A stretch of DNA of 64,000 bases from [Clostridium] scindens (GTDB taxonomy: Bacteria; Bacillota; Clostridia; Lachnospirales; Lachnospiraceae): positions 2,274,001-2,338,000 of the forward strand of contig NZ_CP080442.1 in the NCBI RefSeq assembly GCF_019597925.1. The letters are read 5' to 3'. Made by a program: the position numbers and the translations under genes. The notes below the pieces were generated by a model. It worked only from the letters and a program-made list of their open reading frames with translations. It was not told the DNA's origin and did no database searches. The number at the start of each line of letters is the position of its first letter. Positions within the stretch are counted from its first letter, which is position 1. Shown one piece after another: positions 35,322-44,333 of this stretch.

Positions 35322-36353
35322 TCACGCTCTTATCCTTGGATCTACCAAGACTTCTACACCTTCCCCGCGCCTTAATATGTCGATCGCCTCATGGATCTCT
35401 TCCAACGGCAGTGTATGCGTCACCAGGAAGTCCAGTTTCAGCACTCCGCTTGCCAATATCTTTATTGCGTGATCAAAAGACGCATTTGCTAGCCAAGTTC
35501 CAAGAACTCTGGCTTCTTTATAAGTAATCTGGCTTTGTATGACCGCGGGAATCGCAGCTGCGTTGTTTCCAAACAGTAGGACTGCCCCGCCTTTTCTGAT
35601 CGCGTGGATCGCAGCCATCATCTGCGATCCTACCACATCAATCGCATAATCTGCGCCAAGGCCTGTCTGATCCATGATAAATGCCTGCGCATCCTCCGCT
35701 ATCGGATCAATCGCATAATCCGCCCCGCATTTCAGGGCATATTCGCGCCGCACGGCATTTGGCTCCACAGAGATGATCGGATAAGCCCCGGAAGCCTTCA
35801 TCAGCTGTATAAATAACATGCCTATCGGTCCCGCTCCAATGATAGCAACGCTTTCTCCTGGATTGACATTTATTTTTCTGGATGCATAGATGACGCATGC
35901 CAGAGGCTCCGCAAATGCAGCGATATGCGCGGGCATGTCTTCCGGGATCTTAAACGCCATTTTTTCGGCAACCCTTACGTATTCCGCGAATCCGCCGTCC
36001 ACATCAATTCCCATTGCCTGTATGTTCTGACATTCGTTTGGAAGGTTTTTCCTGCAATAGACGCAGTTACCGCAATATTCATTGGGGTTTACCACAAATC
36101 TGTCTCCCTCTTTAAAGGCTGTAACGCCTTCTCCCACTTCTACGACCTTTGCCACCAGTTCATGTCCCAGTATGGTTCCCGGTGTTGCCGGATATCCCGG
36201 CGGCACATTGGTCATATGCACATCGGTTCCGCAGATAGAGCACACTTCAATTTCACCGATAATCTGGTCCGCTCTTTCTATGACCGGCTTTTTTACATCT
36301 TTTAATACTAATTTTCCTTCTCCTTCAAATACCGCAGCTCTCATGTCTTTCAC
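35322..36353 (-). CDS. Zinc-dependent medium-chain (sorbitol/threonine-type) dehydrogenase
   Basis: The 343-residue MDR enzyme has catalytic-zinc residues in CSICGTDVH and GHELVAKV, the four-Cys structural zinc loop (CGNCVYCRKNLPNEC) and the NAD-binding motif GAGPIGMLFIQLMK. It interconverts a secondary alcohol and a ketone on a polyol or sugar. The operon suggests that it oxidises a sugar intermediate at a carbon next to the bond later cut by the TPP-dependent E1; this is inference. It lies 5 bases before the rbsD-like gene. Confidence 0.93.
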   Translation of the reverse strand: MKDMRAAVFEGEGKLVLKDVKKPVIERADQIIGEIEVCSICGTDVHMTNVPPGYPATPGTILGHELVAKVVEVGEGVTAFKEGDRFVVNPNEYCGNCVYCRKNLPNECQNIQAMGIDVDGGFAEYVRVAEKMAFKIPEDMPAHIAAFAEPLACVIYASRKINVNPGESVAIIGAGPIGMLFIQLMKASGAYPIISVEPNAVRREYALKCGADYAIDPIAEDAQAFIMDQTGLGADYAIDVVGSQMMAAIHAIRKGGAVLLFGNNAAAIPAVIQSQITYKEARVLGTWLANASFDHAIKILASGVLKLDFLVTHTLPLEEIHEAIDILRRGEGVEVLVDPRIRA

Positions 36354-36358
36354 CCTTT

Positions 36359-36754
36359 CTAAAACGTAACGCCGGACTGCAAGATAATGTTGGCATAGGG
36401 TCTATATTCCCCCGTCCTGATCACCGCTTTGCTCAATTTTGTCTTCTCTTTGAATTCTTCATGGGGAATCTCCTCTATCTCAATATCGGCAAACACGTTC
36501 TTAAGCGTGCCATATAAATCGGCATTTTTCGCTTTTATCTCGCTGGCAATGATGACTTTTTCCACGCACAGTTCTTCCAGTACGACTTTGAGGGTATCCT
36601 CAAATGTTGGAACGCCTTTTTTTAACGCCAGGTCAATCCTTCTTACATTCTCAGGAACTGGCAGTCCGCAGTCGCCAATCGTAAGCATGTCCGTATGTCC
36701 CATGCCTGCAATGACGCTGGAAATTTCCTTATTTAACAAACTTCCTTTTTTCAT
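36359..36754 (-). CDS. rbsD: RbsD-type sugar pyranase
   Basis: The 131-residue protein matches D-ribose pyranase closely: N-terminal MKKGSLLNKEISSVIAGMGH with catalytic-region His20, IGDCGLPVP, and C-terminal YRPYANIILQSGV. RbsD converts beta-pyranose to beta-furanose sugar for the kinase. A second, FucU-type member of the same family is encoded at 41745, so this operon has two mutarotases of different subfamilies. Confidence 0.93.
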   Translation of the reverse strand: MKKGSLLNKEISSVIAGMGHTDMLTIGDCGLPVPENVRRIDLALKKGVPTFEDTLKVVLEELCVEKVIIASEIKAKNADLYGTLKNVFADIEIEEIPHEEFKEKTKLSKAVIRTGEYRPYANIILQSGVTF

Positions 36755-36778
36755 TGTTCTCCCTCTTTTTTAAGTTGA

Positions 36779-37942
36779 TTAAAGAGCCAGCCAGGCAACC
36801 TCTTCCAGCACCTCGCTGATTCGGGCCATGAATTTTGCAGCCGTCTCTCCATCAATCAGCCGATGATCGAAGGACCCTGTCAGAGTCATCATCGGCCGTA
36901 TGACGATCTGCCCGTCAATTACAGCTGGCTTTTCTTTAATCGCTCCGATTGCCAGTATGCCTGCCTCCGGCGGATTGATGATAGCCTGAAATCCATCGAT
37001 CCCTGCCGCCCCCAGATTACTCACGGTAAACGTGCCATCCTCGTACTCTTCAGGCATCAATTTTCCGTCCCTCGCCTTCTTTGCAAGTTCGAATGCCTCC
37101 TTTGATATTTCTAAAAGGCTCTTTTCTTCTGCATTCCGGATGACAGGCACCAGCAAGCCATTTTGAACGCTTACCGCCATTCCCAGATTTACGTGTGGAA
37201 AATATGCGATCCTATCATCAGACAGACGAGCATTGATGTCCCTGAATTCTGCCAGGACAAAAGCCGTACACTTTAGTATGAAATGGTTGATTGTGAGTTT
37301 ATTGCCATTCTTTAGCAGGGCCCTATCAGAAAAAATTTTTTTCGCATGGAGCAATTGTGTTGCATCCACCTCGTTCTGGAAATACACATGCGGAATCTCT
37401 CTCTTGCTCTCTGCCAGCCTTTTTCCAATGGTCTTGCGCATAGCGGAGACTGGCCTATATTCCGCCACCTCCGGCTTTCGCTTCTCTATACATTCGATTT
37501 CCGGCTCACTTTTCCTTTCATCAAGAAAGGCCAGAATATCTTCCTTTTGTATCCTTCCTCCTGCGCCGCTGCCTTTTATATTTGTATAATCCACGTTATA
37601 TTCTTTGGCCATTTTCTTGGCCAGCGGCGTTATAGATACTGGCGGCTTCTCAGAAATCTTTACCGGCGCTGGGCTTTGCGTTTCTTCCAGACGCAAGGCC
37701 TCTCCTTCTTCCCCGACATAGCAGCAAGGCTTGGTAATCTCTATCTCTTCCCCCGCCTGGGCCACAATTTTCAGCACGATTCCCGTCGCAGTGGCCTCTA
37801 CATCCGTTACAAGCTTATCCGTCTCAATCGCAAATACCGGCATTCCTATTTCAACTTTATCTCCTTCTTTTACATACCACTCCGTTATAAGCCCGCTATG
37901 CATCTGCAATCCTAATTTGGGCATATTTATCGATACTGCCAT
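36779..37942 (-). CDS. Dihydrolipoamide acyltransferase E2
   Basis: The 387-residue E2 has one lipoyl domain (about 1-80, lipoyl lysine in ETDKLVTDVEA), a peripheral-subunit-binding domain (about 105-140, ITPLAKKMAKEYN ... GSGAGGRIQKEDIL) and a catalytic core (about 165-387) with the active-site motif DHRLIDGE. It accepts the acyl group formed by E1 and transfers it to CoA. One lipoyl domain is common in acetoin and branched-chain complexes. The lipoyl lysine needs lipoylation enzymes encoded elsewhere. Confidence 0.95.
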   Translation of the reverse strand: MAVSINMPKLGLQMHSGLITEWYVKEGDKVEIGMPVFAIETDKLVTDVEATATGIVLKIVAQAGEEIEITKPCCYVGEEGEALRLEETQSPAPVKISEKPPVSITPLAKKMAKEYNVDYTNIKGSGAGGRIQKEDILAFLDERKSEPEIECIEKRKPEVAEYRPVSAMRKTIGKRLAESKREIPHVYFQNEVDATQLLHAKKIFSDRALLKNGNKLTINHFILKCTAFVLAEFRDINARLSDDRIAYFPHVNLGMAVSVQNGLLVPVIRNAEEKSLLEISKEAFELAKKARDGKLMPEEYEDGTFTVSNLGAAGIDGFQAIINPPEAGILAIGAIKEKPAVIDGQIVIRPMMTLTGSFDHRLIDGETAAKFMARISEVLEEVAWLAL

Positions 37943-37974
37943 ATGATCACTTCTCCTTTTTTCGTGTACAGCAT

Positions 37975-38949
37975 TTAGAACATTTCCCGTACGGCTTTCA
38001 CGATTCCTTCCACGCTTGGCAGCACAAAGCTCTCAAGATCAGGGCTAAAAGGCGCGGGACAATCGGGACTTCCCAGCCTCTTTACGGGCGCATCAAGATA
38101 ATCGAAAGCCTCATCCGCTATGATTGCCGCTACTTCCCCGGCAACGCCGCAAGTTAGCCATGTTTCCTGCAGGCATAGCACTCGGTTCGTCTTCTTCACA
38201 GAATTCAGGACCGTCTCTTTATCCATTGGCTTGATGCTTCTTAGGTCGACTACTTCAACATCGATTCCTTCTTCTGAAAGTATTTCGGCAGCCTCAAGCG
38301 CAAAATGAACCATATAGGAATAGGTTACGATCGTAATATCCTTTCCTGTACGCTTGACGTCCGCGCTTCCCAATGGGACGATAAATTCCGGGTCATCCGT
38401 AACTTCTCCCTTTTTCTCATAACATTGCCGGTGTTCCAAAAAAATAACGGGATCATCCGATCGGATTGCGGCCTTTAGCATCCCCTTCGCATCTTGCGGT
38501 GTCGATGGACACATGACTTTTAATCCAGCCACGAAGGCAAACCAGCTCTCAAACATATGGGAATGCTGCGCCGCGGCTGCCCCGAATCCTCCGCAGGGGA
38601 GCCTCATAACCATAGGAACCGAAAGCGCGCCTCCTGACATATATCTCATATTTGCGGCTTGATTCACCAGTTGATCGGATGCAATCGTTACCCAGTCCCC
38701 GAATTGCAGTTCCACAATGGGCCTTAAGCCTGTTGCCGCTGCTCCGACAGCAACTCCCGTATATCCAGCCTCCGCAATTGGCATATTTACAATGCGTTTT
38801 TCGCCAAACTCTTCGCACAGGCCAGTGGTAACGCCAAATGCGCCTCCATAGTACTGAAGATCCAGTCCCAGGCAGAATACATTCTCATCACGCCTCATTT
38901 CCTCCGCTATTGCTAGTCCCAGTGCTTTTGAATACGACATGTAACTCAT
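37975..38949 (-). CDS. TPP-dependent dehydrogenase E1 beta subunit
   Basis: The 324-residue protein has the transketolase-like pyrimidine-binding fold of E1 beta (LGLDLQYYGGAFGVT, PIAEAGYTGVAVGAAATGLRP, AAQHSHMFESWFA with the E1-beta histidine) and the C-terminal transketolase domain (TYSYMVHFALEAAE, VEVVDLRSIKPMD). It forms a heterotetramer with E1 alpha. By eye it is closest to acetoin/2-oxoisovalerate dehydrogenase types; substrate is unknown. AAAGGAGGT precedes ATG 38949. Confidence 0.95.
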   Translation of the reverse strand: MSYMSYSKALGLAIAEEMRRDENVFCLGLDLQYYGGAFGVTTGLCEEFGEKRIVNMPIAEAGYTGVAVGAAATGLRPIVELQFGDWVTIASDQLVNQAANMRYMSGGALSVPMVMRLPCGGFGAAAAQHSHMFESWFAFVAGLKVMCPSTPQDAKGMLKAAIRSDDPVIFLEHRQCYEKKGEVTDDPEFIVPLGSADVKRTGKDITIVTYSYMVHFALEAAEILSEEGIDVEVVDLRSIKPMDKETVLNSVKKTNRVLCLQETWLTCGVAGEVAAIIADEAFDYLDAPVKRLGSPDCPAPFSPDLESFVLPSVEGIVKAVREMF

Positions 38950-38973
38950 AATCTTACCTCCTTTGCTCTCCGG

Positions 38974-39930
38974 CTAATTTGCATATACATCGTCAAATAC
39001 GGTATCCGGACTTGCTTTCGGGCTGTTTTCAGCATAAGCGACAGCAGCCGCGACCTCTTCATTTACCTCGTTTAAAATGTCATCCAGCTTCTCTTTTGTT
39101 GCCATGCCCTGTCCGATCAGCCGTTCTCCATATACTTTTAGTGGATCTTTTTCCATCCATTCCAGAACCTCTTCTTTAGGCCTGTAGTTATCCGGCTCGC
39201 CTACAAAATGAGTATAATGCCGATAGGTCTTGCATTCTATCAGAGTCGGCCCTCCGCCTTCTCGCGCTTTTGCTATGGCTTCTTCTCCAGCTTTCTTGAC
39301 CGCTTCAACGTCATTTCCATCTACAATCACTCCCTCTATGCCATATGCTTTTGCCCGATCGGCGATATCTGCCACTTTACGCACCTTTCCTTGATAAGTG
39401 CTCACTCCGTAAAGATTATTCTCACAAACATACACCACCGGCAGATTGAACGACGCGCCGATATTGATGGCTTCGTGAAATGTTCCCTGGCTTGACGCCG
39501 CATCTCCAAAGAATGAGACTACGACCTTTCCATCCTCTTTATATCTTGATGCAAATGCCGCGCCAGTCGCTATAGGGATTCCTGCTCCTACAATTCCATT
39601 GGCGCCCAGCATTCCAACCTCAGGTGCCGCGATATGCATGGAACCGCCTCTTGCCTTGTTATATCCCGTCTCCCTCGCAAAAAGTTCTGCCATTGCCCGA
39701 TTCATATCCGCGCCTTTAGCCAGTAGATGGCCATGTCCCCGGTGCGTGCTTGTGATATAATCATCCTTATGCAAATTGGCACAGATGCCGACGGCAATTG
39801 CTTCTTCCCCTACATACAAGTGGAAAAATCCCGGAATTCTTCCGGCCATCGACAAATCCCTGACCGTCTCCTCAAAACGCCTAATTCTTAACATCTCTTT
39901 ATACAAGTGCAATCTGTTCTCCGTATCCAT
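38974..39930 (-). CDS. TPP-dependent dehydrogenase E1 alpha subunit
   Basis: The 318-residue protein has the TPP-binding motif GDAASSQG ... CENNLYG (about 143-175), the conserved YRGHGH-like segment STHRGHGHLLAKG and the GGSMHIA loop. Such E1 alpha subunits act on 2-oxoacids or, in acetoin dehydrogenases, on acyloins, forming an acyl group on lipoyl-E2. Length is typical for AcoA-like proteins. It follows the TIM-barrel gene by 17 bases in the same operon. Confidence 0.95.
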   Translation of the reverse strand: MDTENRLHLYKEMLRIRRFEETVRDLSMAGRIPGFFHLYVGEEAIAVGICANLHKDDYITSTHRGHGHLLAKGADMNRAMAELFARETGYNKARGGSMHIAAPEVGMLGANGIVGAGIPIATGAAFASRYKEDGKVVVSFFGDAASSQGTFHEAINIGASFNLPVVYVCENNLYGVSTYQGKVRKVADIADRAKAYGIEGVIVDGNDVEAVKKAGEEAIAKAREGGGPTLIECKTYRHYTHFVGEPDNYRPKEEVLEWMEKDPLKVYGERLIGQGMATKEKLDDILNEVNEEVAAAVAYAENSPKASPDTVFDDVYAN

Positions 39931-39947
39931 ATTCTCCCTCCTGCTTT

Positions 39948-40736
39948 CTACTTCAAGTCTGCCAGCGTTCTTGTGCAGGCTTCCATGCTCTCTATCCCTG
40001 ACGCCGCAAATTCGAATCCTATGTACTTATCGTATCCGCTTTCCTTTAATTCCTTAATAATTACAGGATAATTAAGTTCCCCAGTGCCTGGCTGACATCT
40101 TCCGGGCACATCCGCAATATGGAAATATCCAAATGTGTCTTTCAGTTCCCGGATCGTAGATATGATATTTCCTTCCATAATCTGCATATGATAAGCATCA
40201 TACAGCAACCGGATCTTCGGATGGCCGACGCTTCGTATCAGTTCCGCCCCGTCCCTGCTGTGGCACAACGAATACCCTCTGTGATCTACAAGCGTATTCA
40301 GCGGCTCTATTACAAATGTAATTCCGCTTTCTTCCGCAATTGGTACAAGCGCTTTTAATATCTCAAGCGTTGCCTCCATCTTCTCTTCTTTTGTAATTAC
40401 GTAGTCCGTCTCAAGTACCGAGCGGTCTTCTTTCATAATATCCGACATAAGGAATAAATTCTTGGCGCCCAGATATTGCGCTGTTTTTACGGATTCTCTG
40501 ACTCCCTCCATATAGATGTAGAAATCATTTGCGTCTACCATGCGCCCTTCTATATTTCCCTGCATAATTGCCAGTTCCATGCCTGTCTCATTTAACGCCT
40601 TCTTAATGCCGTCAATATCTTTGTCCTGCCAGCACCAGAATTCAATACAGTCAAACCCTGCCTCTTTGGCCTTATAAATTCTTTCTACAAACTCATACTC
40701 TGTGAACAATAGTTCAATACAGCAAGAATATTTCAT
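39948..40736 (-). CDS. TIM-barrel sugar isomerase/epimerase (hydroxypyruvate-isomerase-like)
   Basis: The 262-residue protein belongs to the AP-endonuclease-2/xylose-isomerase-like superfamily, with metal-site elements EPLNT (about residue 143), YDAYHMQI, HIADVPGR-PGTGE and GFEFA near the C-terminus. These match the Hyi/OtnI type, which isomerises small keto- or aldo-acids; ketose 3-epimerases share the fold. Exact reaction unknown. Its ATG overlaps the ribokinase stop (ATGA). Confidence 0.88.
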   Translation of the reverse strand: MKYSCCIELLFTEYEFVERIYKAKEAGFDCIEFWCWQDKDIDGIKKALNETGMELAIMQGNIEGRMVDANDFYIYMEGVRESVKTAQYLGAKNLFLMSDIMKEDRSVLETDYVITKEEKMEATLEILKALVPIAEESGITFVIEPLNTLVDHRGYSLCHSRDGAELIRSVGHPKIRLLYDAYHMQIMEGNIISTIRELKDTFGYFHIADVPGRCQPGTGELNYPVIIKELKESGYDKYIGFEFAASGIESMEACTRTLADLK

Positions 40737-41653
40737 ATCCCACGACCTCTCTTTAAATCATTCATGAATAATTCAACTTCTTTATGCGTTGGCATCGAGT
40801 CCTGCGCCCCCATTTTAGTTACTGCAAGGGCTCCCACCGCATTTGCGTATTCCAATGCTTTCCTGTCCTCATATCCTTTCGCACGAGCCACTGCAAAGCC
40901 TGCGTTAAAAGAATCCCCGGCGCCGGTAGTATCTGCCGCCTTTACCTTAAACCCTGCGATATAATCCATTCGATCTCTATTTATAAAATAACATCCTTTC
41001 GCCCCTGCCTTCTTAATGACATTCTTTACGCCGGCGTCTAACAGTTTCCTTGCCCCTTTTTCCATATCGTCTTCACAGGCTATTTTTTTCAGTTCTCCTT
41101 CATTCGGCGTAATAAAGTCAATACATCGCAGCAACTGGCCATCGCATGGTGCGGCGGGCGCCGGATCTAGAATGACTTCAATCCCTTGTTCGGCACAGTA
41201 TTGCGCGGCCCTCTTTACGGTTTCCATCGGGATCTCCAGCTGCAGCAGCACCAGGCCGCATGTATCCAGGAACGGCTGGATCTTTTTTATATAATCAATG
41301 TCGACATGCTTATTGGCCCCTTCTTGGATAACAATATAGTTTTCGCCTTCTTTATTGACGTGTATGACTGCAATCCCTGTGTTAACGCCTTGGCACGTCT
41401 CGACATGCCTTATATCTACGCCGGAGTTTTCCAGTACTTGTAATGCCTGCTTTCCGTAAATATCATCCCCGACTTTACCGAACATGACGACATCCGCGCC
41501 CAGCCTTTTGGCAGCCACCGCCTGATTTGCCCCTTTTCCTCCGGGACAAGTACGAAATTCCAGCCCTTTCACCGTTTCCCCCGGCTCTGGAAATTGCATT
41601 ACGCTCGAGACAATATCCATATTAATGCTTCCGATTATTGCTATTTTTTTCAT
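40733..41653 (-). CDS. rbsK: Ribokinase-family sugar kinase
   Basis: The 306-residue PfkB-family kinase has the N-terminal GSINMDIV, the substrate motif CPGGKGANQAVAA, and the C-terminal anion hole/catalytic motif DTTGAGDSFNAGFA. It matches ribokinase in length and motifs and would phosphorylate the imported sugar or a downstream ketose. Substrate may differ from ribose given the other enzymes in the operon. Confidence 0.92.
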   Translation of the reverse strand: MKKIAIIGSINMDIVSSVMQFPEPGETVKGLEFRTCPGGKGANQAVAAKRLGADVVMFGKVGDDIYGKQALQVLENSGVDIRHVETCQGVNTGIAVIHVNKEGENYIVIQEGANKHVDIDYIKKIQPFLDTCGLVLLQLEIPMETVKRAAQYCAEQGIEVILDPAPAAPCDGQLLRCIDFITPNEGELKKIACEDDMEKGARKLLDAGVKNVIKKAGAKGCYFINRDRMDYIAGFKVKAADTTGAGDSFNAGFAVARAKGYEDRKALEYANAVGALAVTKMGAQDSMPTHKEVELFMNDLKRGRGI

Positions 41654-41744
41654 ATTTGCAGCTCCTTTTTGTTTTTATGACAGTGGAGAGAAATTCCCTC
41701 CGCTGTCATTGGCAAAAAGTAAAAGAGTATTCAATAAGCCTCCT

Positions 41745-42164
41745 TTATTTTGTCCTTACTCCGACCGTAAGAATGATACAGCAGTAAAGGCGCAAATCCC
41801 CAGTCTGGATTAAAAGTCCTGTTTCTGGCTTCATGCATTCCGCGCGGAAGTCCCATCTCTTTAATTTTTTAATCTCCATGCCTTCTGGAAGTATTTCCCT
41901 GTACTCCGGAAAGACAGGCGCATCTTCCATCGTATCCATGACTGGCGCAGCGGCCGATTCGATATTGACCGCCTTAACGATCTCTTTTAGCACATCCGTA
42001 ACTTTCATTTTATCTGGTGCAAGATTTAAGAATACTTTTTTCGCCGTATCCGGAACGCCTATATCCGCCGGAAAATTTCCATCCGCAATTACGATATTCG
42101 TGCCATGTCCTGCCTCTGACAGCGCCTTAAGTATTTCGGGATGAATAATGTCGCCATAAATCAT
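41745..42164 (-). CDS. RbsD/FucU-family mutarotase (FucU-like)
   Basis: The 139-residue protein begins with a family pattern (DIIHPEILKALSEAGHGTNIVIADGNFP; His20 region conserved) and ends with a Tyr-containing IIL-x-VGV strand. FucU members interconvert alpha and beta anomers of sugars such as fucose. The internal insert (APVMDTMEDAPVFPEYREIL) is like FucU rather than RbsD. It sits between the kinase and the binding-protein genes. Confidence 0.88.
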   Translation of the reverse strand: MIYGDIIHPEILKALSEAGHGTNIVIADGNFPADIGVPDTAKKVFLNLAPDKMKVTDVLKEIVKAVNIESAAAPVMDTMEDAPVFPEYREILPEGMEIKKLKRWDFRAECMKPETGLLIQTGDLRLYCCIILTVGVRTK

Positions 42165-42185
42165 AATAATCTCTCCTTTGCTACA

Positions 42186-43226
42186 CTACTTGTCGTAATT
42201 TTCAATAAACAGATCCACGTTATCTTTGGTTACTTCAATATAGCCTGTATTGGTATTTCTTGGGATGCATGTAACGCCTGCCTGCTTATCATCCTTCGTC
42301 AGAGGGATGTTATTATGTACGTAATCATATAGATATTGTCCGCCGAGCCATCCAAACAGTTCTCTTTTCTGTACGATAAGCTTTGAAATCACGTCAGGCT
42401 TTACTAAATCCAAGTGCTCTGGCTGGCCGTCTACGCACGTAATCTTAATCTTGCCTACCTTATCAGCCTCTTTGACCGCCTGGCCGATTCCAGGTCCAGA
42501 TACGGATGCAAATCCGGCAATGCCAGCGATATCCGGGTATGCGCTCATAATATTATTCGTTGCCTCTGCTGCGCCTTCTACGGTTGCATTATCCGTAAAT
42601 GTGCCTACGATCTTAATATCTGGATATTCTTTTTCCATCGTATCTGTAAACCCTTGGAATCCTTGTGACTGATTCTGAAGCCCTACTACGCCGATCATCG
42701 CAACTTCGCCCTTTTCTCCAATCAATTCTGCCATTGATCGTGCCTGCGCTACGCCAACTTCGTACCAGTCTGAGCCGATATGTCCAAGCGGCTCTGCTCC
42801 TGGCACTTCTCCATCAAATGTTATAATCGGAATACCTGCCTTGACGGCGGAATTAACAGCCACCGCGATCTGCGGGTCAGATCCGTTGCAAAGGATGCCG
42901 GCCGGCTTGCTTGCGATTACCTGCTCCAATGAGGTTACCTGTTCTGCCACATCCCATTCCGTAGGCCCAACGATGGAAGTCTTCACGCCTCTTGCCTTCC
43001 CCCATGCTTCAAATGCCTTATACTCGTGATCCATAAAGAGCGGCATCGTCGTCTGTACGCTTACAAGAACATATTCTTCATTCGAATCCGCTTTTTCCTC
43101 CGTCTTTTTGTCTGATGCATCCTGCGCATCTCCTCCTTTTTGCTCGCACCCGGCAAGTGCAGCCAGACACAGGCATAATGCTAACAACATTGCCATTACG
43201 CTTCTTAACGCTTTTTCTTTCCTCAT
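42186..43226 (-). CDS. Sugar ABC transporter substrate-binding lipoprotein (ribose-type)
   Basis: The protein of about 346 residues has a signal peptide with lipobox LAGC (Cys27) and a type I periplasmic-binding fold similar to RbsB (NSAVKAGIPIITFDGEVPG, AGFASVSGPGIGQAV). It delivers the operon's sugar to the permease. ATG 43226 follows AAGGAG; a start at 43244 overlaps that site. The order ATPase-permease-binding protein, then metabolic genes, supports one operon. Confidence 0.93.
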   Translation of the reverse strand: MRKEKALRSVMAMLLALCLCLAALAGCEQKGGDAQDASDKKTEEKADSNEEYVLVSVQTTMPLFMDHEYKAFEAWGKARGVKTSIVGPTEWDVAEQVTSLEQVIASKPAGILCNGSDPQIAVAVNSAVKAGIPIITFDGEVPGAEPLGHIGSDWYEVGVAQARSMAELIGEKGEVAMIGVVGLQNQSQGFQGFTDTMEKEYPDIKIVGTFTDNATVEGAAEATNNIMSAYPDIAGIAGFASVSGPGIGQAVKEADKVGKIKITCVDGQPEHLDLVKPDVISKLIVQKRELFGWLGGQYLYDYVHNNIPLTKDDKQAGVTCIPRNTNTGYIEVTKDNVDLFIENYDK

Positions 43227-43350
43227 ACCTTTTCTCCTTTTCATCTTAAATACTTTTTGTTTCTTTATCCTTCGTACGGAAAATCGCCAATTCCCGATCC
43301 CCCTTTCCCAGATTTATTCTCGCCTCGCCTGGCGAAAGCCAGCCCGTACG

Positions 43351-44307
43351 TTACGCTGACTTACGGTTTACAAAGGAATCCAGGCTGACCGCCAGAATCA
43401 GAATGATTCCAAGGACAATATCCTGCCAGAACACCGTGACTCTTGCAATAATCATGATGTTATTCACGAGTCCCATAAAAACACTGCCCAGCACTGCTCC
43501 CAGCACCGTCCCTTTTCCTCCCTGCATGCTTGCTCCACCCAATATTGCAGCCGTTATAGCCGTCATCTCAATTCCCTGGCCAGCCGTCAAATTGGCCGCT
43601 CCCATTCTGGATGTAAGAATAATTCCGGCCAGTCCGGACAAAAAAGCGCAAAGCACAAAACCTATAATCTTCATTTTCTTTACGTTAATTCCTGATAAGA
43701 ACGCCGCTTTGGGGTTGCCGCCTATGTAATAATATCGTTTAAAAAATACGGTTTTCGAGCTTAGCACCCCGAGTAATACCGCGATCACGATCATATACCA
43801 GATTGGCAGGCGCAGGCCTAGAAATTTTCCCTGCCCGATCGCATTAAAGGCTTCTGGGAATCCCATGATCCCTCTGTCAACAGTGATAAGCGTCAGCCCT
43901 CTGACAATTCCCATCATAGCTAATGTCTGAACCATTCCATTAATTCCTACTTTCGTTATCAGCAGCGCATTTGTCAGGCCGACCAGCACCGCGCATATGA
44001 GCCCCGCAAGCGTCGCAAGGAGGAAATTCGCATTTACCTCTACCATTAACTTTGCAGCAACGCCGCCGGATAACGCCATCACGGATCCGACTGAAAGATC
44101 AAAATCTCCGGAAATCAAAAGAAGCATCATTCCTATTGCTACTATTGTATTTGTCGCGACTCCCAGCAGAATCCTGGAAATATTGTCAAAGGTCGCAAAA
44201 CTTATGGGCCAAATAATCGCCGACGCGATACAAATAACAACAACCGTGATTCCCAGCGACATCGTCCGTTCTTTCAATAACTTGACTGCAATTCCTTTTT
44301 TACTCAT
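43351..44307 (-). CDS. Sugar ABC transporter permease (RbsC family)
   Basis: A 318-residue permease with about 8-10 helices and the RbsC-type motifs LLISGDFDLSVGSVMALSG and GIEMTAITAAILGGASMQGGKG. It forms the channel with the RbsA-type ATPase encoded just upstream (26-base gap). A 124-base gap to the binding-protein gene holds no further gene. Confidence 0.95.
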   Translation of the reverse strand: MSKKGIAVKLLKERTMSLGITVVVICIASAIIWPISFATFDNISRILLGVATNTIVAIGMMLLLISGDFDLSVGSVMALSGGVAAKLMVEVNANFLLATLAGLICAVLVGLTNALLITKVGINGMVQTLAMMGIVRGLTLITVDRGIMGFPEAFNAIGQGKFLGLRLPIWYMIVIAVLLGVLSSKTVFFKRYYYIGGNPKAAFLSGINVKKMKIIGFVLCAFLSGLAGIILTSRMGAANLTAGQGIEMTAITAAILGGASMQGGKGTVLGAVLGSVFMGLVNNIMIIARVTVFWQDIVLGIILILAVSLDSFVNRKSA

Positions 44308-44333
44308 GTCTAACCCTCCACAAAACTATCTCT

